Assembly: GCA_031285125.1 (NCBI GenBank)
Contig: JAITWT010000092.1
Location: forward strand, 1 to 32,831
Direction: 5' to 3'
Origin: Burkholderiaceae bacterium
GTDB taxonomy: Bacteria; Pseudomonadota; Gammaproteobacteria; Burkholderiales; Burkholderiaceae_C
Length of the DNA stretch: 32,831 nt
The notes under the pieces are model-generated. The model worked only from the letters and a program-made list of their open reading frames with translations. It ran no database searches and was not told where the DNA came from. Positions 26,638-32,831 of this stretch are shown one piece after another. How positions within the stretch are numbered: position 1 is the stretch's first letter; each line of letters opens with the position of its first letter. Both the position numbers and the translations under genes were made by a program.

Positions 26638-27206
26638 CCATCCTGACATCGTTGCGCCGCCATGGGGTCTTGTCCCTGGTCTTGGTGGCCGTCTTGGCTT
26701 TGCTGTTGCTCTTGGCTGTGGGACTGACGCGGGATCCGCGTTTGCTGCCCTCGGCCCTGATCGGCAAGCCCTGGCCCAACATTGCCTTGCCCCAGTTGGG
26801 CAGCGCCGCGCCGGAGGGCGACCCCATCGGCCCGGCCCAGTTGCGCGGCAAACCGCGGCTGGTGAATGTCTGGGCCTCGTGGTGCGCCGTTTGCGTGGAT
26901 GAGCAGCCGGCCCTGCTCGCGCTGAGCCAGACCTTGCGTGCGCAGGGCCGCGCCGACCAGCTCATCGGCCTGAATTACAAGGACACCCAGCCTGACTCCA
27001 CGGCTTGGTTGCAGCGTTACGGCAATCCTTTTGCGACCGTACTGATCGATGCGAGCGGACGTATGGGCATCGAACTGGGGGTCTATGGCGCGCCGGAGAG
27101 CTATTTGATCGATGCGCAAGGCACCATCGTATGGAAGCAAGTCGGCGCACTGACGCCCGAAGCGATCACCAAGGAAATTCTGCCGCGCCTGGGAGCCCAT
27201 CCATGA
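26634..27206 (+). CDS. ccmG: Thiol:disulfide oxidoreductase CcmG/DsbE
   Basis: A 190-residue protein with one N-terminal anchor and a periplasmic thioredoxin fold. The redox motif is WCAVC (C84, C87) in VNVWASWCAVCVDE; the cis-proline region follows at YGAPESYLID. It keeps apocytochrome cysteines reduced before heme attachment. The start overlaps ccmF and the stop overlaps ccmH by ATGA. Confidence 0.95.
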   Translation: MTILTSLRRHGVLSLVLVAVLALLLLLAVGLTRDPRLLPSALIGKPWPNIALPQLGSAAPEGDPIGPAQLRGKPRLVNVWASWCAVCVDEQPALLALSQTLRAQGRADQLIGLNYKDTQPDSTAWLQRYGNPFATVLIDASGRMGIELGVYGAPESYLIDAQGTIVWKQVGALTPEAITKEILPRLGAHP

Positions 27207-27703
27207 AGCGCACCCTCTGGATTCTGTCCGCCGCTGTGTCTGCGGTTCTGTCCGCAGCGCTGTCGGTCACGCTGCTGTCACCGGCCGCGTGGGCCGCCGA
27301 GGCCCCACAGCAGCAGCAACAACAACAGCCCGTCAGCCCTGATCGTCTATACAACCTGACCAATCAGTTGCGCTGCCCGGTTTGCCAAAACGAATCGCTG
27401 ACCGACTCCAGTGCGCCGCTGGCCATCGATCTCAAGAACGAAATCCAGACCCGCATGGCTGCCGGACAAAGCGACGCGCAGATCAAAAAATTTCTGGTGG
27501 ACCGTTATGGTGATTTCGTCACCTACCGCCCGCCTTTTGACAGCCGCACGCTGCTGCTGTGGCTGGGGCCGCTGCTGTTTGTGATGGGCGGTCTCTTTGG
27601 GCTGTGGCGCGCCATGCGTCCGGGCCATGCCCATACCCATACCGGCGCCGATGCGGGCGCTGCCGATGCGGCGCGCAACGAACCCCAGGAGCCTGCGCGA
27701 TGA
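27203..27703 (+). CDS. ccmH: Cytochrome c maturation protein CcmH (CycL)
   Basis: A 166-residue protein with a signal peptide ending about residue 31 and the LRCPVCQN redox motif (C58, C61). The three-helix bundle continues to FVTYRPPFDSRTLLLWLGP, followed by one membrane helix and a His/Ala-rich tail. It reduces apocytochrome thiols. Between the signal peptide and the domain is a run of seven glutamines, encoded by mixed CAG/CAA. It overlaps both neighbours by ATGA. Confidence 0.94.
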   Translation: MKRTLWILSAAVSAVLSAALSVTLLSPAAWAAEAPQQQQQQQPVSPDRLYNLTNQLRCPVCQNESLTDSSAPLAIDLKNEIQTRMAAGQSDAQIKKFLVDRYGDFVTYRPPFDSRTLLLWLGPLLFVMGGLFGLWRAMRPGHAHTHTGADAGAADAARNEPQEPAR

Positions 27704-28941
27704 GCCGTCCCATGCTGATTTTCGCGGTGCTCGCGGTTGTGATCGTGCTCGCTTTCAGCGCGACCCTGTACCGGGCGGGCGGGCGCGGCAGAAACGGTAT
27801 CCCGCGCTGGCAGCCGCTGTGTCTGGGGTTGCTGGCGCCGTTGGCGGTGGTGCTGCTGTACGCAGTGCGCGGTATGCCCCAGGCCGTGAATCTGCCCTCG
27901 CCGCAAGCCGCCGGCAACGCGGCCGGGGCGGGAATCGATCCCAACGTGATGGTTCAGAAACTGGCCAATCGCCTGAAGGATCATCCCGAGGATATGGACG
28001 GCTGGCTGATGCTGGCGCGCTCGTACACGGCACTCAACCGCTATGCCGAAGCGGCGGACGCCTACGAACACGCGCAAACCAAAGTCATGCAGAACAAGGA
28101 TTTGTTGGTGCGTTGGATTGAACTGCGCCTGGAGATAGGTGGCGGAAAGCCCGACACCCGCACGCACGAACTGATCGGCCGCGCGGCAACGCTCGAGCCC
28201 AACGACCCCGAGGTCCTGCTGTTGCGCACGCTGGCCGCTTTCGACCGTGGCGACAAAACGGCGGCCGAGGCGCTGGTCAGCCAATTGCACGATCTCTATC
28301 CGCCGAACCACCCCGACCGCGCCGGTTTGGATGCGATGTTCGACAAATGGAGATCGCAAAGTGGCGCGTCGATGGGGCAGGAAGCCCAGAATCCCCCCCC
28401 GTCAACCCCAAACGCGGCTGGTGGCGCGCCCGATCCGAACGTCATGGTTCAGCGCTTGGCCGATCGCCTGAAAGAGCATCCTGAAGACACGCAGGGCTGG
28501 CTGATGCTGGCGCGTTCGTATGCCGTGCTCAACCGCTATGCCGACGCCGCCCTCGCCTACGAGCACGCGCAGGCCAAAGTCATGCAGGACAAGGACCTGC
28601 TGACCAGTTGGATCGGCGTACGTCTGCTCAGTGCCCAGAAATTCGATGCCCGTACGCGCACACTGCTCGATCGCGCGATAGCGCTCGCGCCCGACGAGCC
28701 CGCCGTGCTGATGCTGCGTGCGATGGAGGCCATCGACCGCAGTGATACGGCGAGCGCCGATGCGATCATCAACCAACTGCACGCGCGCTTCCCAAGCGGC
28801 TCTGCCGACCGCCAGTATCTGGACGCTGCCATCTCAGGTTGGCAGCACTCTAGAAGTCCTGCGGCCAAATCGGGCGTCTTGCCTCCGCAAAAACCCGTCC
28901 AGAACGCGGCCGGCGCGACGACATCGCCTTCCCGGAATTAG
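27700..28941 (+). CDS. ccmI: CcmI-type TPR protein with duplicated TPR module
   Basis: 413 residues. Two N-terminal membrane helices (about 4-23 and 40-57) are followed by two tandem copies of the apocytochrome-binding TPR region, starting at DPNVMVQKLANRLKDHPED (residue 80) and DPNVMVQRLADRLKEHPED (residue 245). Each contains GWLMLARSY, LNRYA and AYEHAQ. Usual CcmI proteins have one such region. The cytoplasmic loop between the helices is only about 16 residues, shorter than the leucine-zipper loop usual for CcmI. It ends in TAG, beyond which the start of a third module can still be read in frame. It is the last gene of the ccm operon. Confidence 0.9.
   Translation: MSRPMLIFAVLAVVIVLAFSATLYRAGGRGRNGIPRWQPLCLGLLAPLAVVLLYAVRGMPQAVNLPSPQAAGNAAGAGIDPNVMVQKLANRLKDHPEDMDGWLMLARSYTALNRYAEAADAYEHAQTKVMQNKDLLVRWIELRLEIGGGKPDTRTHELIGRAATLEPNDPEVLLLRTLAAFDRGDKTAAEALVSQLHDLYPPNHPDRAGLDAMFDKWRSQSGASMGQEAQNPPPSTPNAAGGAPDPNVMVQRLADRLKEHPEDTQGWLMLARSYAVLNRYADAALAYEHAQAKVMQDKDLLTSWIGVRLLSAQKFDARTRTLLDRAIALAPDEPAVLMLRAMEAIDRSDTASADAIINQLHARFPSGSADRQYLDAAISGWQHSRSPAAKSGVLPPQKPVQNAAGATTSPSRN
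27937..28860. repeat. Tandem intragenic duplication in ccmI, 495-bp period
   Basis: The two module starts (27937 and 28432) are 495 bp, or 165 codons, apart. Similarity is very high over the first 55 or so codons of each unit and falls off in the second half. Confidence 0.8.
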
Positions 28942-29020
28942 CCCTCGCCACAGACCCGCGACGCGACTGCGCCGGACGCGCCAAATCCCAAGGTGATGGT
29001 CCGGCTTGCGCAACAGCGCG
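28942..29020 (+). pseudogene. Vestige of a third CcmI module beyond the amber stop
   Basis: In the ccmI frame after TAG, the sequence reads a Pro/Ala linker and then PNPKVMVRLAQQR, which aligns with the module start DPNVMVQRLADRL. The frame stays open to 29181 but loses similarity after about 29020 and runs into the convergent rlmJ. No terminator is visible in the gap 28942-29078. Confidence 0.5.
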
Positions 29021-29078
29021 CGCCTTCAGCGAGAGCTGAAATAGCCAGACGAAGTGCGCGAACCCGAGGCGATCAGCT

Positions 29079-29984
29079 TCATCCCACGCTGGATTCAAGA
29101 CTGAACGCCGCGTGGCGATCTTGCCCGAGCCAATGTGTCAATTGCGGCAGCGCTGCAGCCATCTGCTCGCGCAAGATGTAGGGCGGATTGATGATGAACA
29201 CGCCGCTGGCGGTCAGGCCAGGGCGGCGCTCGGCGCCGCTGGGATCGAGCGCGGGCGAGCGCTGTTTGCTGGATTTGACCGTCAACGTCGCATGTAACCA
29301 CGGCTTGCCGGCCTGTGTGGCGAGGGTGCGCAACCGGCGCGGCAACGCATGCGCCTCGGGGCGCGCAATGACCGGGTACCACACCATATAGACCCCCGTG
29401 GCAAAACGTGCCAGCGCCTGCGCAATGAAGGCGCCCGTGCGCGCGTAATCGGTCTTGATTTCATAGCTGGGGTCACACAACACCAGTGCGCGCCGGCTGG
29501 GCGGGGGCAACAAGGGTGCCGCGCAGGCAAAGCCGTCCTCACACGACACCGCGATGCGCCGGCCCGCCTCCAATTGCTCGATGTTCGCGTTGAGCGCACG
29601 CCAATCGGTCGGGTGCAACTCGCACAGCTTGATCCGATCTTGCGCGCGCAGCAGGTGATGCGCGATAAAGGGCGATCCGGGATAGACGCGCACGCGCCCC
29701 TTCGAATTGAAAGCGCGCAGCACCTCCAGGTAACGCGCGATGGCAGGCACAGGCTCGGCACCGCCCTTGAGCACATTCAACAACCTGAGCACACCCTCAG
29801 CCGCTTCGCCGCTCGTGCTGGCGAAGTCGCCATCGAGCCGGTACAGCCCCGCCCCGGCGTGAGTGTCCAGCACGGTCAACGCGGTCTGTTTTTGCAGCAG
29901 ATGATCGAGAACGGCAATCAGCACCGTGTGCTTGAACACGTCGGCGTGGTTGCCGGCATGGAAGGCATGGCGGTAACTAAACAT
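29079..29984 (-). CDS. rlmJ: 23S rRNA (adenine(2030)-N6)-methyltransferase RlmJ
   Basis: 301 residues. The N-terminus MFSYRHAFHAGNHADVFKHT is diagnostic. LDTHAGAGLYRL is the SAM-binding loop, and LCDPSYEIKTDY contains the DPPY-type catalytic motif (here DPSY). NPPYILREQM near the C-terminus is also conserved. It methylates A2030 of 23S rRNA. It is convergent with the ccm operon. Confidence 0.95.
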   Translation of the reverse strand: MFSYRHAFHAGNHADVFKHTVLIAVLDHLLQKQTALTVLDTHAGAGLYRLDGDFASTSGEAAEGVLRLLNVLKGGAEPVPAIARYLEVLRAFNSKGRVRVYPGSPFIAHHLLRAQDRIKLCELHPTDWRALNANIEQLEAGRRIAVSCEDGFACAAPLLPPPSRRALVLCDPSYEIKTDYARTGAFIAQALARFATGVYMVWYPVIARPEAHALPRRLRTLATQAGKPWLHATLTVKSSKQRSPALDPSGAERRPGLTASGVFIINPPYILREQMAAALPQLTHWLGQDRHAAFSLESSVG

Positions 29985-30148
29985 GTCCGCGATGGTAGCC
30001 TGGAAGAAACCACGCGACAGAACCGGCCTTCAGGTTGATGGCGCCGAATGCTTTTTTGAAACGCTGTGCCCCCTGTCCCCAAGGGTCAAGGGATACGCTT
30101 CACGAATCCGGTCGTATTCGCCGAATTTTGTTGCCTTGTTGGATACGA

Positions 30149-30385
30149 TCAATCCACCCGATTTTTGATCTGCGCCGCAGCATCGGGCAGATCGGATGCC
30201 CATGAAATCGGCTGCCCCGCGTCCCACGGATAGGGCAGCCGCAAGTCGTATCGCGGAAATACGCCATGCCGCCGTGAACGGGAGCGCACGATTTCATATA
30301 GAGGCTTATGGAGCACGGGATAAAAATAAGGCACCAGTTTTATCTGGCGCCAGATTCTTATGCAGCCTTCACGTAGTTTGTGCAC
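30149..30385 (-). other. Unassigned ORF or remnant downstream of the HiPIP gene
   Basis: In the 373-bp gap 29985-30357, one minus-strand frame (GTG at 30385, 78 codons) reads KLVPYFYPVLHKPLYEIVRS and then a basic and Trp/Pro-containing tail. It overlaps the HiPIP 3' end by 28 bases. The first half faintly recalls C-terminal helices of DCC-family (DUF393) proteins, but I would not assign it. A perfect 14-bp palindrome ATCTGGCGCCAGAT (30342-30355) directly follows the HiPIP stop and may help terminate it. The rest of the gap (29985-30148) shows nothing I can support. Confidence 0.2.
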
Positions 30386-30693
30386 CAGCCTTTGGCATTG
30401 ACGGACTTACCCTGGAAAATCAGACAAGGGCCATAAGCGGCATTGGAATTGCGGGCTTGGTAGAAATTGCAGTTCTTGCAATCCGAACCAGCAACGAACT
30501 TGGGATTTTTGATCTTGGCCGTACTTTCGACGTATGCAAACGCGGTCGCAGTCGGGTCGGTCGGGGACAGATGCGGCAAATCGGCCGCCTGTGCCGTGCG
30601 CGCCAGCACGCTGGCCAAGGCAGCGGCGCTGATCGCACCGCCAGCGCTGACGACAAAGCGGCGGCGGCTTGGGTTCATGTTCGAATCTTTCAT
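30358..30693 (-). CDS. High-potential iron-sulfur protein (HiPIP)
   Basis: A 111-residue exported electron carrier. The Tat signal SRRRFVVSAGG is followed by an Ala-rich core ending about residue 37 (ARTAQA). The four cluster ligands are C72, C75, C90 and C104 in the HiPIP spacing CxxC-x14-C-x13-C, with YGPCLIF and GWCTNY around the last two. HiPIPs carry electrons between the cytochrome bc1 complex and oxidases or photosynthetic and thiosulfate-oxidising systems. GAGAGG lies upstream of the ATG at 30693; an internal ATG at 30678 is less likely. It appears to be a single-gene unit. Confidence 0.95.
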   Translation of the reverse strand: MKDSNMNPSRRRFVVSAGGAISAAALASVLARTAQAADLPHLSPTDPTATAFAYVESTAKIKNPKFVAGSDCKNCNFYQARNSNAAYGPCLIFQGKSVNAKGWCTNYVKAA

Positions 30694-30788
30694 TTTGTTA
30701 CCTCTCTAAAGATTGGGGTGAAGTGAATGTGTAACGAAGAAACGCGCAACGACTTGTTTCCGTCATTGCTGCAGCTGCTTCCCTCTCT

Positions 30789-30794
30789 GTTATA
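30789..30794 (-). promoter_or_regulatory. Possible -10 element of the HiPIP gene
   Basis: TATAAC on the minus strand is 95 bases upstream of the ATG and matches the consensus at five of six positions. The -35 candidate TGATCA, 16 bp away, is weak. The gap 30694-30861 holds no gene. Confidence 0.3.
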
Positions 30795-30861
30795 GCGGTT
30801 TGTTATCGGCTGATCACTCTAAGTCTGACTATCATGAGCAAGACACTAGGACTTACCCTAA

Positions 30862-31036
30862 GAACCTGTTTACGATCTCAAATGGCTCACGCAGAGGCCT
30901 TTTCGGGTTGGGCCGAAATCGGGCGATTGGGCATCCCAGTCGCTTGCATGGGCACCAGCCCATGCGGCGCGCCATGGGCCACCCACTCATCCCGATTGCG
31001 GTCCAACGTGAGCCATTTGAGATCGTAAACAGGTTC
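30862..31036. mobile_element. MITE-A copy 3, complete, TAA target duplication
   Basis: A 175-bp element with the same inverted ends as copy 2, flanked by TAA at 30859-30861 and 31037-31039. Its interior differs from copies 1 and 2, with its own imperfect palindrome (GGGCACCAGCCCATG region), so MITE-A has at least two core types. The right end contains the CCAACGTGAG variant also seen at 22766-22806. It separates the HiPIP promoter region from livH. Confidence 0.92.
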
Positions 31037-31037
31037 T

Positions 31038-31060
31038 AAGGGCGACTGTGTGTCGCCCTT
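31038..31060 (+). terminator. Terminator- or attenuator-like hairpin before livH
   Basis: A perfect 9-bp stem AAGGGCGAC / GTCGCCCTT with a TGTGT loop is followed by TTC. It lies between MITE-A copy 3 and livH, 27 bp before the start codon, with no plus-strand gene before it. It could be the terminator or attenuator that once followed an upstream gene, or a leader hairpin of livH. Its first bases are part of the MITE target duplication. Confidence 0.6.
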
Positions 31061-31087
31061 TTCATCGTTCAACGTTGGACTCCGTCC

Positions 31088-31969
31088 GTGCTGGCACAAC
31101 AATTTGTCAACGCCTTGAGCCTGGGCTGCATTTATGCCCTGTTCGCCCTGGGATTCACGCTGGTGTTCGGCGTGCTGGGCGTGATCAATCTGGCGCACGG
31201 CGCGGTGTTCATGGTGGGCGCTTATGCGGCGCTGATGGTCATCACCCGCCTGGGGCTGCCGCTGTGGGGGGCGATCATCGCCGCCATGCTCTGCGCCGGC
31301 CTGAGCGGGGCGGTGGTTGATGCGCTGGTGCTCAAGCCGCTGCGCAAGCGCGGCGCGCCGCACCTGATTCCCATGATCGCCACCATCGGCGTGGCCATCA
31401 TCATCAACAACGGCGCGCAGGCCGTGTTCGGGGCCGACAACCTGCGTTTTCCGCTGGGCACCGTGCCCGAGCAGGTCTTGCAGATCGCGGGCTTGAGGAT
31501 GACGGTGCTCGATCTGGGCGTCATCGTCCTGTCCTTCGTGATGATGGCGGGCTTGATGATGGTGATGCGCCGCACGCAGTTCGGCCGCGCGCTGCGCGCC
31601 ATTGCCGAATCGCCCCAAGCGGCCCGGCTGATGGGGATCAACGTCGAGCGGCTGTTCTTCGTCACTTCGCTGGCCGCGGCTGCGATGGGCGGGCTGGCCG
31701 GCGTGCTGATCGGCCTGAATTCCAACGCCATCTTTCCCCTGATGGGCCAGCACATCCTGCTCAAGGGTATCGCGGTCATCATTTTGGGCGGCATGGGCGA
31801 TATCCGGGGCGCCATGCTGGGCGGGCTGTTTCTGGGCTTTGCCGAAGTGCTGTCGGTGGCCTACATCGGTTCGGAAATGCGCGATGCGGTCGCCTTCGGC
31901 CTGCTGTTCCTGATCCTGCTGCTGCGCCCGCAAGGGCTGCTGGGCAAAACGATTCAGCGCAAAGCGTGA
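31088..31969 (+). CDS. livH: Branched-chain amino acid ABC transporter permease LivH
   Basis: A 293-residue permease with about eight helices. It has the LivH N-terminus (LGCIYALFALGFTLVFGVLG, then NLAHGAVFMVGAY) and the EAA-type loop ESPQAARLMGINVERLFFVT. The C-terminal KGIAVIILGGMGDIRGAMLGG is conserved. With LivM, LivG and LivF it imports leucine, isoleucine and valine or related ligands delivered by a periplasmic binding protein. The start is GTG at 31088 with GGA upstream. No binding-protein gene precedes it. Confidence 0.94.
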   Translation: MLAQQFVNALSLGCIYALFALGFTLVFGVLGVINLAHGAVFMVGAYAALMVITRLGLPLWGAIIAAMLCAGLSGAVVDALVLKPLRKRGAPHLIPMIATIGVAIIINNGAQAVFGADNLRFPLGTVPEQVLQIAGLRMTVLDLGVIVLSFVMMAGLMMVMRRTQFGRALRAIAESPQAARLMGINVERLFFVTSLAAAAMGGLAGVLIGLNSNAIFPLMGQHILLKGIAVIILGGMGDIRGAMLGGLFLGFAEVLSVAYIGSEMRDAVAFGLLFLILLLRPQGLLGKTIQRKA

Positions 31970-31977
31970 TAACGGCC

Positions 31978-32831
31978 ATGGATTTGCAAAATTTCTGGGA
32001 CGTTTACGGCAATCTGGTGCTCACGCTGGGCAACCATGCGCTGCTGGCCCTGTCGATCTGGCTGACCCTGGCTTGCGGCATGCTGGCCGTGGCCAATGCC
32101 GCGTTTATGGGCATCGGCGCGTACACCTCGGCCCTGCTGACGCTCAATTACGGCGTGCCGTTTCCGGTGGCGCTGGCCAGCGGCATGGCCATGCCGGCGC
32201 TGGTCGCCCTCCTCATCGGCCTGCCGGTGATCCGCCTGTCGGGCGTGTATCTGGCGATGGCGACGCTGGCCTTTGGCGAGGTGGTGCGCGTGTTCGTCCT
32301 GAACACCGAATCCCTGACCGGCGGCGCGCTGGGCCTGAACGGCATCGCGCAACTGACCCAGTGGTGGCATGTGCTGCTGGCCGTGATCGTGGTGCTGCTG
32401 GTGCTGTGGCGCGTGCGCCGCTCCAAGGTGGGCCGCGCGTTTGACGCCATCCGCGGCGACGAGACCGCCGCCGGTCTGATGGGCATCAACGTGCGCGCCA
32501 ACAAGATGCTGGCCTTCGTGGCGGGCGCGGCCATCGCGGGCTTGGCGGGCGCGCTCAGCGCGCACCTGACGTTTTTTATCGGCCCCAACGAATTCGGCTT
32601 TGATCGCGGCGTTGAAATTTTGACCATGGCGATTCTGGGCGGCATCGGTGGCCTGTTCGGCCCGGTGCTGGGCGCGTGCATCATCACCATGCTGCCCGAG
32701 GTCTTGCGCGTGCTGGCCGATTACCGGCTGATGGTCAACGGCGTCATCCTGGTGCTGATCGTGCTGTTCCTGCCGCAAGGCATCTGGGACCCGGCGCGCT
32801 TCAAGCGCTGGTTCGCCAAAAAGGATGCCGC
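31978..32831 (+). CDS. livM: Branched-chain amino acid ABC transporter permease LivM, 3' end outside window
   Basis: 284 codons are visible from the ATG at 31978, nine bases after the livH stop codon, and the frame runs off the window. NAAFMGIGAYTSALLTLNYG, VYLAMATLAFGEVVRVFVLN, the SKVGRAFDAIRGDETAAGLM loop and MAILGGIGGLFGPVLGA are typical of LivM. Only a few C-terminal residues are probably missing (it ends in the basic FKRWFAKKDA stretch). The ATPase genes livG and livF are expected beyond the window. Confidence 0.94.
   Translation, partial: MDLQNFWDVYGNLVLTLGNHALLALSIWLTLACGMLAVANAAFMGIGAYTSALLTLNYGVPFPVALASGMAMPALVALLIGLPVIRLSGVYLAMATLAFGEVVRVFVLNTESLTGGALGLNGIAQLTQWWHVLLAVIVVLLVLWRVRRSKVGRAFDAIRGDETAAGLMGINVRANKMLAFVAGAAIAGLAGALSAHLTFFIGPNEFGFDRGVEILTMAILGGIGGLFGPVLGACIITMLPEVLRVLADYRLMVNGVILVLIVLFLPQGIWDPARFKRWFAKKDA

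Noticed and set aside
30030..30227. Minus-strand ORF with a plausible-looking helix (ATKFGEYDRIREAYPL)
   Set aside because: No start context, no family, and it overlaps another equally weak frame; not supportable as a gene.

Overview
The window looks like chromosome of a GC-rich betaproteobacterium, most likely Burkholderiales. I base this on gene content only: System I cytochrome c maturation, lplT divergent from alr, a Tat-exported high-potential iron-sulfur protein, a hemJ/hemB pair with a cysteine-free HemB metal site, a DUF4148-like secreted repeat protein, and the codon usage. No species is claimed.

Layout. 1-114: right part of a short palindromic mobile element (here MITE-A). 179-3200: AT-rich promoter/operator and a coupled three-gene cluster (small unknown protein, GMC oxidoreductase, 3-ketosphinganine-reductase-like SDR). 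3211-8552 (minus): lipid A aminoarabinose (arn) genes in the order arnT, arnE/F-like, arnB, arnC, formyltransferase. Then tRNA-Pro(CGG), ispB (minus), moaC (plus), a VanZ-family membrane protein (minus), hemJ (minus), hemB (plus), a secreted repeat protein (minus), a LysR regulator (plus), lplT (minus) and alr (plus). 18658-20734 (minus): hisB-hisH-hisA only. 21362-28941 (plus): the complete ccmABCDEFGHI run, each gene overlapping the next except at a scar between ccmB and ccmC. Then rlmJ (minus), a HiPIP gene (minus) and livH plus partial livM (plus).

The unusual content is a set of short, transposase-less palindromic elements with clear target duplications, found where gene order or reading frames are disturbed. 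MITE-A has TNA 3-bp duplications: full copies at 18491-18651 and 30862-31036, with ends at 1-114, 10507-10520 and 22766-22806. MITE-B (20757-20932, CTAG duplication) lies just upstream of hisB. MITE-C (17114-17274, TTAG duplication) lies inside alr and adds exactly 55 sense codons before the PLP lysine. No transposase gene is present, so any mobilisation would be in trans. The duplications match the IS1031-type (TNA) and IS5-type (YTAR) subgroups of the IS5 family.

A second theme is modular duplication followed by decay. There is a degenerate second copy of the ccmB 3' end before ccmC. CcmI carries a duplicated TPR module and the vestige of a third beyond an amber stop. The secreted repeat protein has 33-residue repeats, with one more copy stranded behind two tandem TAA stops. 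I found no CRISPR array, phage gene, toxin-antitoxin pair or rRNA. I found no clearly new defence or biosynthetic system; the best candidate novelties are the in-frame MITE-C in alr and the MITE-associated remodelling of the his and ccm loci.
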